Assembly: GCA_036583965.1 (NCBI GenBank)
Contig: JAZBQD010000015.1
Location: 69,542,330-69,606,329, forward strand
DNA from: Prunella strophiata
Taxonomy: Eukaryota > Chordata > Aves > Passeriformes > Prunellidae
Length of the DNA: 64,000 bases
Reading direction: 5' to 3'
Shown: in pieces, positions 25,849 to 38,900 of the stretch
How the letters are laid out: every line of letters starts with the position of its first letter
How positions within the stretch are numbered: position 1 is the stretch's first letter
The notes under the pieces: model-generated
Databases searched by the model: none
What the model saw: only the letters and a program-made list of their open reading frames with translations
Told to the model about the DNA's origin: nothing
Made by a program: the position numbers and the translations under genes

Positions 25849-28800
25849 TTAGGATTTTCAGCTTTTAATCAGACTTTTTGTTTTTTCTAACATGCAGTAT
25901 GATGCCTCGTCTTCCCTCATCCACATCACAGAGTAGATTTCCAAATCAAAATTCTGGACATTATCATTCAGTTTTGTTTAGCCAGGTCCCAAGCTTTTTC
26001 TGAAGATATAAACAATATAAATAAAAAATAGATGAAAGGAAAACACATTTTAATTTTTAATTATAGTAGGTATTGTACAATAGAAAATAAGTTTCCATCT
26101 TAGAAAAATGATTTTCCTTGAAATTCAGTTAATCTCTCAGATTTCCTTTTCATGGGTCTAAATTAAATGAACATTTCAAATAGTGATGGCTTGATACCAG
26201 AAAATCTTCCCAGTAAATGATAGACTGCAAATACTTTTCCCTTTTCTTTTTTTAATTTCTGATTCAATTCATTAAATTAATTATAATCCTCTTCTTCCTT
26301 AACAAACATCATCATATATGCTATTATCAGAATAAAATTAGAAATATATTTTTTAATATTTTCTGAAATAAAGATTAGCATGTAGCAAAATGCTGATTCT
26401 TTTTTTTCTCAAGCTAGAGAAAAACAGCCATTTGTCTTCTGCCCTATTATTATCAGGATGCCATAATTTTTCACTAGACTACTCACATTAAAAACAAGAC
26501 ATGCAGGAGGAAAACATCAGCTCATTTTACAAATAGAGAAAAAGAACATGTAAGTGTGGATTCACACCCCTCTCAGGTGTTTTTTCATAGTACAGTAGAC
26601 ACAATGAAATCTAGTGTAATATCTAAAAAGTATAGGGAGTAAACCCCTTTTACACTAAGCCTTTACACAAATACAGAATTTTCTGTATCTTTATAATAAC
26701 ACAGCATACTTGTTATCTTTAAATTCTGTTAGTAATTTTGATTACATCATCTGATCATGTTAAGATGTAAAGCATATTTTCTCCTTCTTTTTTTTTCCTT
26801 CATTTTTAGACTACATCCTTATGTTCAATCAATAGTTCCCCTCATTAGTTAAGTTTTCCTTTGGAGTGAACAGCTGCAACAAATGACATCACCAGAATAT
26901 TTCCAGAAATCTTTCTATTTTAAATATAGTTTTAAAGCTGCAGAATTGCATTTCTAGAACTCCTTTAGAAATGGTCAACAGAACATCTGGCATCCTCAAG
27001 AAAAATAGAGGAGTCTAGCACTTGAAGCATGGAAGATTTTCTATTTCATCCCTGTTTAAGTACTGTAGTGAGAAGCATGATATTTTGGTGCAAGACATTC
27101 CTGAGAAAATATCCAGGACTCCTCACTATGGAGTGTTCACCTTATAGGTTTTTACTGAGGAAAGAAACTTGCCTGACTTTCAAGATAATGGGATCATAAA
27201 CTAAAATCAGAGTATAGAAAGTTTTTGATTTAAAGCTGTTCCTCCACTGTCCATTGCAAAGCTTTTTACATTGATCTATTTATTCAGAGTGCTAAAAAAA
27301 AAGGCCTGCAATATGATTACAGGTTATATGAGGGTGGCATGGGGCACTCCAGTCAGAAAGCCTTTGCTGACACTGAAAAGAGACATAACCACTGCGATGA
27401 GTGAATATGATCTTGGACAAAACCTGTTTTCTTCTGTATAAACAAGACCTGCAGTTTCCAGAAGGTCAGAGTGGCTATTGCAGAACTAGTTTAGGATCTT
27501 TTTTTTTTTACAATGGTTACTACCAACATTGCTTATAGGTGGTTGTGAGCTGTAATTCAAAGGTAAGCCTCAGTGTTGGGTTTCCAGGGACAACTTGGTA
27601 CCCCGATATCAGTCTTATGGCTGGTTTTGGAGAAATTGTTTCGCTTTTGGCTCCACTGTGCACTTTGTTTCACTTTTATATGCTTTTTCTGCAGTTTTTC
27701 AATGCAATTAAAAGCAGTGATATATATGGTACTTCCAATACCACACATATATATATCTGCTTCTACAGAGAGATAAATTCCATTAATTAGTCAAAATGAA
27801 ATATAAATTTACAAATTGCAAAAGTACTTAGACATTTCATTGTACTCATAACTGCACATTCAATTCAGTGCATACTAATGCTCAATTAACATTACAAAAA
27901 ATCAAGGTTAAAATATGATTAATGTAACTATAGCTTCATTATAATTAGACTAATTATACTGATATACAGTGTAAAAACAGCCATTTCAACCATTATATTT
28001 ATGTAAATTTATTCTTCCTTTCAAGTTAAGCTATTTGAACTACATTTTAATTATTTATTGAGCTGAATATCACACCTATCAAAAGAGTTGAAGTTCCAGC
28101 TATAAAGAAATACTTCAATTTTTCCTCTTTGCAGAGCAGTTCTTTGGTCCTATGACTTAGTAATTGAACAGCTGAGATGACTGACACAATTCAAACAGGA
28201 TGGGGAATTGCTGTCATGAAGGATCTCTGTGCAGAAGAAAGATGGAAATTCATGGGAGATAAATTAATTACATGAGGAACACTGCCAAATGCTTCAGTCC
28301 TTGATGGGGCAACTTATCAACAACATGTTACCTGGTTTATATATTTTTTTGCATATGCATCCCACTACACGCTAAGTATGAACTTAAAGTCATCTCTATT
28401 CAGCAAAGTACAACAGAAAAGATGGCAAAATAGAGGACACCAAAAAAGTAAACAAACCACCAGCCCCTTTATTCAATATTTTACACTGACCTTGCCATGA
28501 CAATTTAAAAGGATTTTGACACTTTCTCTTCAAAGCTGTTTTCAGCTCTCTCCACTTTAGAGAGGTTTTATGACAGAGTCACTAAGGAGAGTTTAAACAC
28601 AAGTATAGAAAGGGAAAGAAAACAAAGCATGGCCAAAGTACACACAAACACAAAAAAGCGGAACAAATGTACGGTATCTGCTGATACATTAGCCCAGCAG
28701 ACATTCAAAGACTATGAAGACTCACTTTGTTCTCCTTTGTTAGAACACTTTGTTAAGTGTCAGTTTTTCTTTGTACATATTTAATGCAGACCTTACTTCT

Positions 28801-29950
28801 TCAAGCTGTTTGACAGAAAAAGTAACTACAAAAATGTTTACAGTTTCATTCACTACCTTTCATTTAGACAGCTCCCACACTGGTGGCAATCTAGTTATGG
28901 CAGTAGAGCCAAGCATGAGATAATTTTAGTCCATTCTTCCTCTTGTAATGCAACAGCTGTGCTACAGAGAATACAAAGAACTCTTCTAATTGTCAAGCAG
29001 ATCATGCAATTATTAAACATATTTAAGCTTTGCAATTCTTTAAAAGCCTGTCGGTCTCTTAATGTCTTATAAAACCATACTTTCTAAATACAAGTAAACA
29101 AACCTTATTCAAATAATCTACTTTCTAGTAATTACTGCTTTTGCTTTTGATGTTTCTGCCCCTTATGAAAGGTGCTCCTGGTACTTTGCTATCATTGTTT
29201 TGCTTCCAAGCCTTCTGAAGTAACTGTTTCAATGCTGCCTGTTTCTCTGTCTTCTTCAATATTGAGGTGGTAAATATGCCTAATATGGAGACACTCTCTA
29301 GAAGCTAATGACTTCCCTGTTTCTTTTGCACAGATATGTCACTGATAACAACAATATTAATGAGGTACACAAAACAATAAAAAAGTAAAATCCCCTGTGA
29401 AAGGCATTAACTTCACATGATTGGCTGTGGTTGGTGATAAATTCCTATTACTTCTCTAACTAGACTATTTCAATTATATAACAGTAACAACTAGAATTGA
29501 CCTACAAAGGTTATATAAGTTGCCTAAAACATTATCTGCAGAGGGATATGAAAATTCAAAAAAATACAGGTATTTCGTAGACTGCTCAGCTTGTATACTA
29601 TAAAAGTGCATTGGTCACACAAATTGTAAGATACACAGCTCATGCGCACAGTGCATTTGAAATATCTACTTAATTTGTAGTGTGTCAAAAAGAGAAAACC
29701 CCAGTTAGATCAGAAGCCTTACTTCCCCCAAAATCATTTCCCCACCAAAGAAGTCCTGTAAAAACCAATTTGCAGGAAAGATAAAGTTGGCTTTAGTATT
29801 TCACAAATATTCCCACTTAATGACACCCTGATTTATGAATCCCTGTGATACTGAGAACTAATAGACATAATACCTATCTTCTATGGATTTTATTAGCTTT
29901 TGTTATGAAAAAAGATATAGGTCTCTCTCAGATTCTTAGGAATAAGCTTT

Positions 29951-29983
<33 letters not shown>

Positions 29984-32900
29984 GGTGGTGGTATTAAGCA
30001 CTCAGTAAACAACCAGCCTAGAGGACAACAAATCTTTTAAAAGTACTTGAAGATGCTGTGAATCTGCTCTTATGCCCTGTTAAAAAGGAAGTTACTTCTC
30101 AGAAGCGTATTTTTAAAATTTCTTTGAGACTATGGCAGAAGTTCCATCAATACAAGTTGATTATTGGTGTGTGAGGCTCTTTCTCTATAAACCCCTGCAT
30201 TTCCAAGATGTTTTAGGTTGACCTTTAAAAAATTCTACTTTGTGTTCAACCTATACCTTTGAAAAATCCCATCTCCCATTTCTAGAATTCATGTTGTTCC
30301 AAGGTGCAGCTGCTGTGTAATAAAATTCAAAGTTATTATCAGTGCACCTGCCTCAAAAAGACACTCCTGACTTCATTTCAAATTCAGTATCAAGCAGGAA
30401 AAGGTATATATGGATTTGTTTGGTTTTTTGTTTGGTTTCTTTGTTTTTAAATTTGTTTTTAAACCAAAAACTTCGAAGCATAGTTATTCAAGGAAATGGA
30501 ATCTGTTATGAACTAAGGATTTTCTTCATGGAATAAAATTATTTAGGTTCTCCAATATTTATAGTAGTAATTTTACATATTCAATTATTTGATCATGAAG
30601 AATACATCATCAAGGTAGGGTTAGATTAGATGTTAGGAAGAAATTCTTTACTATGAGGATGGTGAGTCACAGGAACAAGTTGAGAAGCTGTGGATGCCAC
30701 ATCCCTGGAATTGTTCAAGGTCAGATGTAGCTTTGAATAAGCTGGTCTAGTGAAAAAAGTGTCCCTACCCATGGAGGGGGGTTGGAACTACATGGTCTTA
30801 AAGGTCCCTTCCAACCCAAATCATTTTATGATTCTGTGAAGGATCCATCAGACTACAGTATCTCATCCTTTCACAGTGACAGAGGACAAAAGATGTGTTC
30901 TTTCCAGCCAAACCCAATCTACATCTAAGCTGCATTATTCATCAGGAATAGGTGTCAGAGATAATGTTTTTATGGAATCACCTTCATGATATAAATTTTA
31001 AGCAAAAAAATCTAATTCAGCTGACCAAGAAATGTTTTGCAGCTGTGATCAGCAGCTGCTTTCTCCTGCTGACTGTAGTCTCTGTGCCAGGAACACCAGG
31101 CTTCTGAGGAAAATACCAGAGTAAGAAAAGGAGAAGCCTTCTTACCATACCTTCCTTCATTTGTCTGAGTCATAAATTAAAATCAATCCATCTAAAATTC
31201 CCTGCAATTAGTAATTTTAGTCATTCTTAGCTGCTGAGGAATGGCTCTCCAGACGTGTTGTGGTTATCATCTCACCTCTGGAAGAGCCAGCAAACTTGCC
31301 TCTTAATGATTTTCAGAAGTACAGCAACACAGAACACCATGATCTGCTCAACAGCAGTTCCCAAAATAATGAAGCAAGGAACAAAGTCAGGAGGGACATA
31401 AACTTCTTCTCACAGCCTCAAATTATTTGTTTCTCTAAGTTTAGCCACTGTATAATAGCAGCCTCTTACTTAAGGTTGACTTCTTGAATTAGTGTTAAGT
31501 TTTGAAATCTTGGGAATATGGGATTTACACTCACTTCAGCCACTGCAAACACAAAAAGTCCATAAACTCGATTGACACCACCATAGTACAAGGTGATAAT
31601 TAATGTTGTCAAGGGTATTTTGTACACTGAAATTCAATTGTCTAAATCTTTCTCTCAGACCTCCTAAATGTGTCAAATTTCATTACCTGTGTTTTAGTAT
31701 ATGGTAAATAACATTATGTGCTTTCACGTTGGATTTATAAAACACAGTATGGGAAATGAAAGTGACACACACCATGTCCAGGGACAGCATTTAGCCTATT
31801 GTCAAAAGCCAGTAGCTGGCTAGTTGACCTCAGAAGCATTTTTAGCCATTTAACCACAGGTACATAACAACACAACTGATAAGAGGAATCCAGGCATTGG
31901 TGATTTTTTTTTTTTTTTTTAATTTTCAAAAATTATCTTAAGGGGTTCTAAAAAATCATGTAGTAGTCATCAAACATACTGCAAGTGTCAATATATATAA
32001 TAATGAATTGCATTCTTATAACTTTATATTTGTTTTCAAGTAGATGTTAAAATTTTAGAATTTTCACACCAGATAATTTGCCCAAATACAGACCTGTGAC
32101 AACATTGCACAGGGATAGTCATGTGTGATCCATTAATGTACAGGTGAGACCCAAGACAAATCCCATTAAAATTTACAGCAAAATACTGTTTAGAATCAAA
32201 ACAAAATGTGGGATCTTAAATTTCCTGATGCCCTAATGGCAATATTTTATTTAAAAATATATATATTACATATAATTTTATTTATTCAAATCTCAAATCC
32301 TCTTCAGACTCGTGTTATAAACTTTTGACTTCCATCACATCCTGTACCAGGAAGTACAATGTCATCCATCAGTTCCAAAGAATAACAAATGTTGATTTTT
32401 ATCTAATTTTAAATCACTTTTTTATTTTTAATTTTGATCAATATCTGAAAAATTTTGTCTTCTGTTTAGACAAAAAATTATTTTTAAAAAAAGTCTGGAA
32501 AATTATGAGTGAAAACAACCATCCAAAAGTCTAACCATTTTAAAGTCTCACTCACACCACGTCTTCTCTTAAGAATATTTTTTCAAAAATCTGTTTTTTT
32601 TAAATAATTTTTGCTTTATGATCACCATTTTTTATGATTTGCTATGAAAGATAATGAGAAAACACTGAAGTAAAATTATGTTTGATATTGGTGATATTGT
32701 CCATTTCAAAAGTGCAAATTTTCCAGAAAACTGAATTTTGCAATTACTTAAGCTACTTCTCTTTGAAGTTAAAGCTGATGATCATTATCTTTGTAAAGAA
32801 GTAAGGAAACACTGACCTATGAAAGCATTTGATTTCTAAACCAAAGGAATGTAACTTTCTGAAAATTCAAAAATGCTTCCTTTAAAAATTTCTTAATGAA

Positions 32901-35900
32901 ACTCTTGAACTGTCCTTGTCCAAAAAAGATTTTGAAATTTATGTCATTTAGGAAAAGAGCCCAAAAGCCATTTATGCATGTGTATATACATATTTACTAC
33001 TGACTGAAAAAAAAACCCAACTTTCTTTTCCCTACAATTTTGCTGGGAAAAATGAAAATTATTGGTTGCATCGAACCCAAAGTCCATTCTTCATTTATCA
33101 GTCCATCAGAATGACAAATCTCACCAACACTACTGCTTATCCTTATACATAGCATATTGATCAAGTAATTAATTAATGACTCTGAAGTACATTAGTGTAA
33201 GAAAATATTTTAAAATTACCCACTTGAAGCACTGCTCATCTACCTAAGCTTGAAAAACTCTCAGTGCAGAACTTGTAGGGGGATATATGTCCATGCATTT
33301 TAACCTATGTTAAGATTTTTTTTTAAAAAGTTTTAAAAGGATGTATATTAAGTCTTCTTAGAGTTTCTCTTTTGCTACCAGACAAGTTTATTCTCAATTA
33401 ACAGAGCTGTCAAACAGAATTAAATAATGCTAAAAAGCTTTTCCACAGAGACTTAACAGCAACAAAGCAATATACATTTAAAAGGGAACAAAATAGGTCC
33501 CTAGAGTACAGTATAAAGGACTGAAGATGTGCTGAGCCTTTGATCATGTGCATTATCAATTAGCACTATTCTGATCAAGCCCTGTGCTATTTACCCAGTA
33601 GGAGTCCTGATAACAGCACGTCCTGCAGATGGGATGATATCTCCAGTCAGCATCTTAAATGTTGTGCTTTTTCCAGCTCCATTTGTTCCCAGGAGTCCAA
33701 AACACTATCAGAGATATCGAAAAAAAAAAAAAAAATCAATTTGCTGTACTGAAAAAATAAGAAATATTACCCCTTCAAATTTCTCCCCTTTCTACATTTC
33801 CTATTATATGACTGTAAGAAACTACACATGGATATAATATGTGTAAAAATTCCCTTTTCCACAGAAAATCAGTTTTGAAAAAACCCATATATATCATATT
33901 TTGTTTACCCCCTAATTACTAAAAGTGACTTATTTAGAATTCTAGTCCTTCTCTTAAAACCAACAATCAAACCCATTATTTGTTTATAGCATTAGTAAAT
34001 GCTATATTTGAACAGGAGGATTTTAGTTCCTGCTTCCAAACCCTGGATATCAGTCCATAGAGTGAATATTTTCAAGCTTCTCCTGAGGTTCTTCACTCTG
34101 TACAAGAGAACATCAAACATCCAAGAGACACACTCATTTTGAATACTTATTTCAGGCCCCTAGCTGCAATAACTTAATACTTAAGCTAGGATAAGATTCT
34201 TATTAAGTCTACACATAGCCCTTTATGACTTCTAAATTCTTTTTTCATGAACTTTCTTATTTATTGATAGGCTTTAGTCAACATTAACATCCTCCTGGTT
34301 ACCTCAGTTACCCAACAGCTGATCAGTAAGTAGCAGGAGCATCACTGCACCTGTGCTGCTGTGTGCAAGTTTCCCAGATCTTCCAATTTTGTATTAGCAA
34401 CCAAGAAAAGTATTTTCTTTCTCAGTAGTTTAGGAATTAATATCTGTAATTCCCCAAACCATCCAAATAATGAATAAAGCTCCCAAACACAAACATGCTC
34501 AGCACAAAATTTTGATTTATTGAAGTAGTTTATTTCTATACCTGAATATGCTATATTGAATATATTTGAATATGCTATATTCAAATGTACATTGATGATT
34601 TCAGCATGGGAACCAAAAATATGCTGTGATAACAAATTCAGGATGCAGTCCATAGTTTGCTATTGAGTTGGGTATTCTGTTTTCTCTTTGAACACTAAAC
34701 TGCTATTCTACCTTACTTGCTTTTTTATGTTAGCCTTAAGTACAATAATTTGGTAAAGATAAGCAAGAAGTAAAAAAAATTAAGACTCTGATGAATGTTT
34801 AAAAAATAAAATAAATGAACAGCTGCTTCTTCAGCACCACCAGAGTTTCTGCTTTATCCGGTTATTAATTTTCAGAAATTACTACAACTGAATTTTTTCT
34901 GCTGCTATCTACTGTAGACAGGCCTTTCACTGTACATACACACTGAGTATGTCTCAACAATTGCTCAGAATCAAGTGTTACTTTATAAAAGGGGAAAAGG
35001 AAAGACTCCTTTACCTCTCCCCTTGGTATGCCCAAGCTTATGTTCTCCACAGCTGTGTTCTTCTTACTGAAACCTCCATAACACTTCCTGAGGTTGTACA
35101 GAAGCAGGACATCATTACCAGTTCTTCCACCAAAGAGTCTCTGTCGCTCCATTTCTACATCAACATCTTCTGAAGGGCTGTCCATGCTGTTAACTGAGCA
35201 ATGACCCCTACAACAGAGGATGATAATAAGTGATACATGGGAAACTGGTCATTGCTGCACTCTGCAGAACTCTTATTTTCCTGGTTGGAATCCCTTAGAA
35301 TCCAAGGGAAAAACAACTACTTGTATTTTTTTCTATAGCTTGCATTAATTCAGGTACACCATGTTATCAGAAGTACTTCTCTTCAGTTGTTCAAAGGAAC
35401 ACACCATTTTCTTCAAAAACTAGTTCAGTGCCCACTGTGGCACTGAATACAAATACAAATGATAACAAACCTTGATTTCCAGAGGAGATCCCAGTGAAGG
35501 AAAAGACGTAAAAGAAGTAGTAGTGTTCCCTGGAGAGACATTGCCACAAAAATCCAGCCCAGGAAATCCATCTCAAAGGGGCTCACATAAGAATCTATTC
35601 CAAAGTTCCTGGTCAGGTCAAACTTGATCTGATTGTATGAAAGCTCTATTAAGCCCTGGCCTAGGCAGAATTGTGGGAATATGATGAATGCCCATTTGAG
35701 GATATTGTAGATGTTCTGAAAACTCTGTATTAAGACATGGCAAGGATGGAGAAGAATAAAGATAAAAGGGAAAAAAATTAGTTTTCTCCAACAGCCTAAT
35801 GAGCAGACTTGCAAAACTGGATACCGCATTCAAATCTCATTCATGGTAAACTGAATTCTAAAGTACATATTGTGAACCATTTTGGGGGCAAGGTTCATAT

Positions 35901-38900
35901 TATATTGCATTTTAGACTTTCTACAGCCATGGCATTCTAATCTTAGTTAAAGTTCATAGATGGTATCAAAACACACGTAGCCATGATTCTTCTATTTCCT
36001 TAACATTTTAATATTTGAATAATATCAAATTTAAATCACCAACTTAAACCCAAGTGAATACTGAATTTGCTTATACACTTGCATGACAGATAATCCAGAT
36101 TTGACTTTAAAGATCAAGTTTTTGACCTGTACATGAATAGAGAGTCATACTCATTCTGGAATTCTTTTCCATCGTGTCATTTAAATACCGTTATGACTAA
36201 TTAAAAATACATACATGGAGTGAGAATGCACTGTATAAATTGCTATTCATACAGTGCATTAGTTATCCTAGGAATATGCAGCTTATCTCTTATGTCAATA
36301 TTATTCAAACACATTTTACAATGCATATAATCTATTTAATGGACCAGAACATCTCCCATTATGTGCCAATTACAACTTAATGGTCTAGAAAATGTCAAAG
36401 TTTCAATTAACACTGTTTTTCCATTATTACAGTATGCTTTTTTTGGTTCTAGACAAGTTAAAATTCAAGATGGTAACAGTCAATATAGAAAAAATCATGA
36501 ATATTCAAAAGCCATATGTTTTTCTTCCAGAAAAATCTTATCTGTATAAATATATAAACACACACATGAACATTCTCATATATATATATATATGCATGTG
36601 TATGTGTGTGTATGTATCTCAGTTATGAAAAAGGTAAACCAAAGATTTTATACTGACCTGCACTTTGGAAATTATAGCTAACAAGCGAGGTAAGAGAGTC
36701 ACCAGCATGGTACACAGGCCAAACACAAAATTTAAGGAGATGTAGGAAATAAAAGCTACGTCTGAACTTGAGAAGAATCTGGACACAAGATACATCCAAG
36801 GTAAAGTTGCATATCTGAAAGTTTAAAGAAACAAAACTGTCACAAGTTAGTTATGTTTTTGCCCCCAAAATGTCAGTTATCACACTAGAAAAAATCCACA
36901 ATTATTGTTCCTTATTTTTAAGACAGGCAAACAACTCTTGAGAACAAGTGATTAAAAAAAGGGACTAATTTGGGATGCATATTCTTTTAAAAATTGGCTT
37001 ATAGTTCTATAGATGTACACATATTTACTACCATGTCATGTGCAGATATGATCCATTTGTGCATATATTAGCTGCAGATATATACTGTGACTGTTCCACA
37101 GAGCTCGCAATCCTGATTTCTGAATGATTGCAAACCCGTGCACCTTAGCAAGCCTCCTACACAGACACAGAATTAAAACCAAATATTTAATGCTTAAATC
37201 ATGGATGCTGAGCAGCTATCTTTTCTGAGAGGCTTTCATGGAAAGAAAGTAAATTAAAAAAAAAAAAAAAAAAAAAGGTAATGAGCAAAGAAAGAGAAGA
37301 AAAAGAAGTAAAAAAACCATTAATTTTTGAACTGGAACTAGTATTTGTCCCAGTGATATGTAAGAATTGAAAAATCCTACAGACCATGTTATTACCTTAA
37401 GCAGGTTGTCAGTAGAATAATAGCTGTCAAAAATGAGTGCATAACGTTATGAGGATAAGACAGCATGTCCATGGCACATCAACTTCAATGGGAATTTTTA
37501 AAGGAAGGAGGAAGGTACCTCCATTATGACAAATCAAATTATGCCTATGCCTATCCAGAATGGAGCACACACATGTTTTTTTATTTAGAAGAAGATATTT
37601 ATAAAGATTCAAACAAGGCCCAGGCAATCAGAGCATGCATACGATGTAAAAAAAATTTCTTTCCCATTCAACATAGTCCAAGGTGTATCTATCAAACAAG
37701 AGGTATATAGACTGCAGGAGCATAGGTATCAGCATACACTATTGCACAACAATAAGTATATATGCAGTGTATATAAAAATACTTCCTGTATAATATAAAT
37801 ATGTATAACTGGTTTAATAGTGAGCTCAATGCAAGAGCAACTAGTCAAAATTCTGTGAATTCACTTCTTCATTGCCTTAAAGTGCAGTTTAAATTACTAA
37901 ACTAAGTCATAAAAGTCATTTTACTAAATGACTTTAGAATACTAAACTAAGTAATTCCCTTTTGAATTCAGTATTCTGTACTTTATAGATTAATCTTTTG
38001 CATTGAAGAATGCCAAAATCCCTTACCTTAAAAAACAAACTTGCAAACTCTGCTGGGAAGTAGTAATAATCTTATCTTCAGTTTACAGGAAGATAAAGGT
38101 TAAATGACTCAATGTTTGGGTCTCAAATGAAATTGCAAGTATTCAAGATCCCACTATATTTTTCAGCATCCTTTTGCCAGTCTTAATCACACAATCTTTT
38201 CTTCCCTTGATGCACATACCAAAATCACTGTTCTCAGAATAACAATATCATAAATACAAGCCCATCCTTGGAAACAGCTCAGGAAAGAGACATGATTTAC
38301 AGTGCTGTTGCTCTGCTGTAAATAAAAGCAAAATTTGATTTTTTTGCTTGTAGCTGCTAAGAAATGAGTAAGACTTTCAGACTCCTAAAGTTATATGATG
38401 TTCAAATGCAGTCTTTAAAGTTAGGGCCAGTTACACCTACATTTCTATCCTCTTTCTCTTCCCTCAGCTGCAGTTGCAATTTAGTATTTTCTAAGTATAA
38501 AAGACAGAACATTTTGGGCAAAAACTGCTTAAGCATTTGGACTAGAAAACACCTCTGCAATCATCTAAAAGAGAATATTTAGTTTAGTTATATTTTTAAA
38601 GGAAATCACTTTTAAAGAAGCATACTAAGAAACTTGATTATTCTTTTGAACACACCCTCTTTAACTTTTTTGTAAAACTGGGCTATTTTATCTTTTTTCT
38701 AGATCAGAAAATCTGCACAGTGTACCCTGAAGAGAAAAAACATTTTTAAAGGAAAAAATGCAGATGATGATTGATGCAGATGAATGAGGATTATATGCAC
38801 AGTACTGGGGAAGAATAAAACAGCTACAATAGGCTTCATCACATTTATAGTATAGTTAGGATGAATAAAGGGTAGACTAAGAAGAGTGGAAACTCTGAAT

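Larger units (their letters stand above)
23624..33594 (-). other. ABCA13 intron (largest complete one in the window)
   Basis: 9971 bases between the Walker A and Q-loop exons. It contains an A30 run (25813-25842), a T30 run (29953-29982), a CR1 3' end (30617-30840) and a T-run near 31908. No other coding signal was recognised. Confidence 0.85.

Noticed and set aside
34865..35185. Treating MDSPSEDVD as the start of a separate small ATPase gene
   Set aside because: The coding continues upstream in phase through a good acceptor to TMD2 exons and downstream to Walker A, so the Met is internal to ABCA13.
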